Below the pieces are notes generated by a model, which was not told the DNA's origin, did not search any database, and saw nothing but the letters and a program-made list of their open reading frames with translations. From the NCBI RefSeq assembly GCF_000227135.1, contig NC_018253.1:487477-551476 (forward strand): a stretch of 64,000 bases of DNA. The letters run 5' to 3'. Both the position numbers and the translations under genes were made by a program. Position 1 is the stretch's first letter, and the number at the start of each line of letters is the position of its first letter. This DNA is from Leishmania donovani. Taxonomy: Eukaryota > Euglenozoa > Kinetoplastea > Trypanosomatida > Trypanosomatidae. Positions 63,424 through 64,000 of this stretch are shown here, one piece after another.

Positions 63424-63476
63424 ACGTTTGCTTCAGTGGCCACACACAGGAGGGAGAGGGGCATCGATACAAAACA

Positions 63477-64000
63477 ATGGACACAGCGGCCACCAATCTG
63501 AGCGCCCACGCGAAGCCTTGGGCACCGAATGGGCCGGGCCTGCAGCAACCGCAGATGCAGCATCCTCGCAGCCACAGCAACCAGTATAGCCAGGACAGCG
63601 GCGTGAGCAGCGTTCAAGGGGCCGGCATGCAGCGTGGCATGCGCGCGAGAGGGTGTGCGAATAACGGATCCGCCAACAGCATGATGGTGCCTGGGCAGCA
63701 CCATCACGAGTATGGGAGCATGAACGGGATGCCGCACAGCATACAGCAGCACCAGCTGCAGCAGCCAAAACTGAGCTCAACGGCCGCGAAGCTCTTTGTA
63801 GGCCAGCTGCCGTTTGAGTGCACTGAGGAGCGGCTGCGCAACTTATTCAGCGCATATGGCAACGTAGAGCACATTCACATCTTGCGGGACAACAGCAACC
63901 GCAGTCGTGGTGCCGCCTTCATCACCCTCTCCACCGTGCAGGAAGCCGATACGGCCATCTTCACTCTGCACAACCGCTACCGCATGCTTACAAACCGCGC
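63477..64000 (+). CDS. RRM RNA-binding protein, N-terminal part (cut by window end)
   Basis: An ATG in favourable context (AAAACAATGG) opens a frame of 174 complete codons that runs off the window without a stop. Residues 1-103 are low-complexity, rich in Gln, His, Met, Asn and Ser. An RNA recognition motif follows: RNP2 LFVGQL at 106-111, helix ECTEERLRNLFSAYG, and RNP1 RGAAFITL at 144-151, then EADTAIFTLHN. The LFVGQLP start and the LHN near the end resemble CELF/Bruno-type RRMs. Such proteins bind mRNA 3' UTRs and control stability and translation, which is the main level of gene control in trypanosomatids. A second RRM may follow outside the window. Confidence 0.9.
   Translation, partial: MDTAATNLSAHAKPWAPNGPGLQQPQMQHPRSHSNQYSQDSGVSSVQGAGMQRGMRARGCANNGSANSMMVPGQHHHEYGSMNGMPHSIQQHQLQQPKLSSTAAKLFVGQLPFECTEERLRNLFSAYGNVEHIHILRDNSNRSRGAAFITLSTVQEADTAIFTLHNRYRMLTNR

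Larger units (their letters stand above)
62635..63476. other. Intergenic region, no gene seen
   Basis: It holds a GT tract directly after the hydrolase stop (62634-62659), a poly(A) run (62666-62677), a GT microsatellite (63291-63314) and the CT-rich leader of the next gene. Confidence 0.75.

Overview
This window looks like a nuclear chromosome segment of a trypanosomatid, most likely Leishmania or a close Leishmaniinae relative. Every convincing gene lies on the + strand. None has introns. Coding regions are GC-rich at third positions. Genes are separated by long intergenic tracts (0.8 to 7 kb) that are strongly pyrimidine-rich on the sense strand and full of (GT)n, (CA)n and (TA)n microsatellites. 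Most starts are the first ATG after a polypyrimidine tract and an AG, the signature of spliced-leader trans-splicing. Three interspersed copies of a roughly 0.5 kb element with an A-rich 3' end match what is known of Leishmania SIDER2 retroposons. The segment is best read as part of one directional polycistronic unit with no strand switch.

Layout: a possible 3' tail of an upstream gene (2-58); a large disordered protein ending in a cytochrome b5-like domain (2967-6413); 7.1 kb without a gene; a probable N-myristoylated hypothetical protein (13529-15877); a 6.6 kb intergenic region with three assembly gaps, a SIDER2-like element and tandem duplications (16751-19961); a C2HC zinc-finger, coiled-coil, multi-beta-domain protein resembling CCDC17 (22463-26587); a type I membrane glycoprotein (31769-32785); the beta subunit of protein farnesyltransferase (34599-36776); a COG7-like Golgi tether subunit (37608-40667); an inverted SIDER2-like copy; a membrane PhoD-like protein with altered metal-ligand motifs (42272-44239); a small signal-anchor protein (46083-46550); a small N-myristoylation candidate (49380-49790); a third SIDER2-like copy; a 1593-residue disordered protein (54521-59302); an ABHD11-like alpha/beta hydrolase (61429-62634); and the start of an RRM RNA-binding protein cut by the window end (63477-64000).

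The genes do not form a functional operon; neighbours in such units are usually unrelated and are controlled after transcription. Shared themes are lipid modification (farnesyltransferase, two glycine-2 myristoylation candidates) and the secretory pathway (COG7, three proteins with signal or membrane segments). The most interesting signals are the apparently catalytically dead PhoD relative, the large insertion inside the farnesyltransferase catalytic domain, and the SIDER2-containing tandem array with overlapping contig ends at the gaps. I found no clearly new defence, mobile or RNA-guided system.
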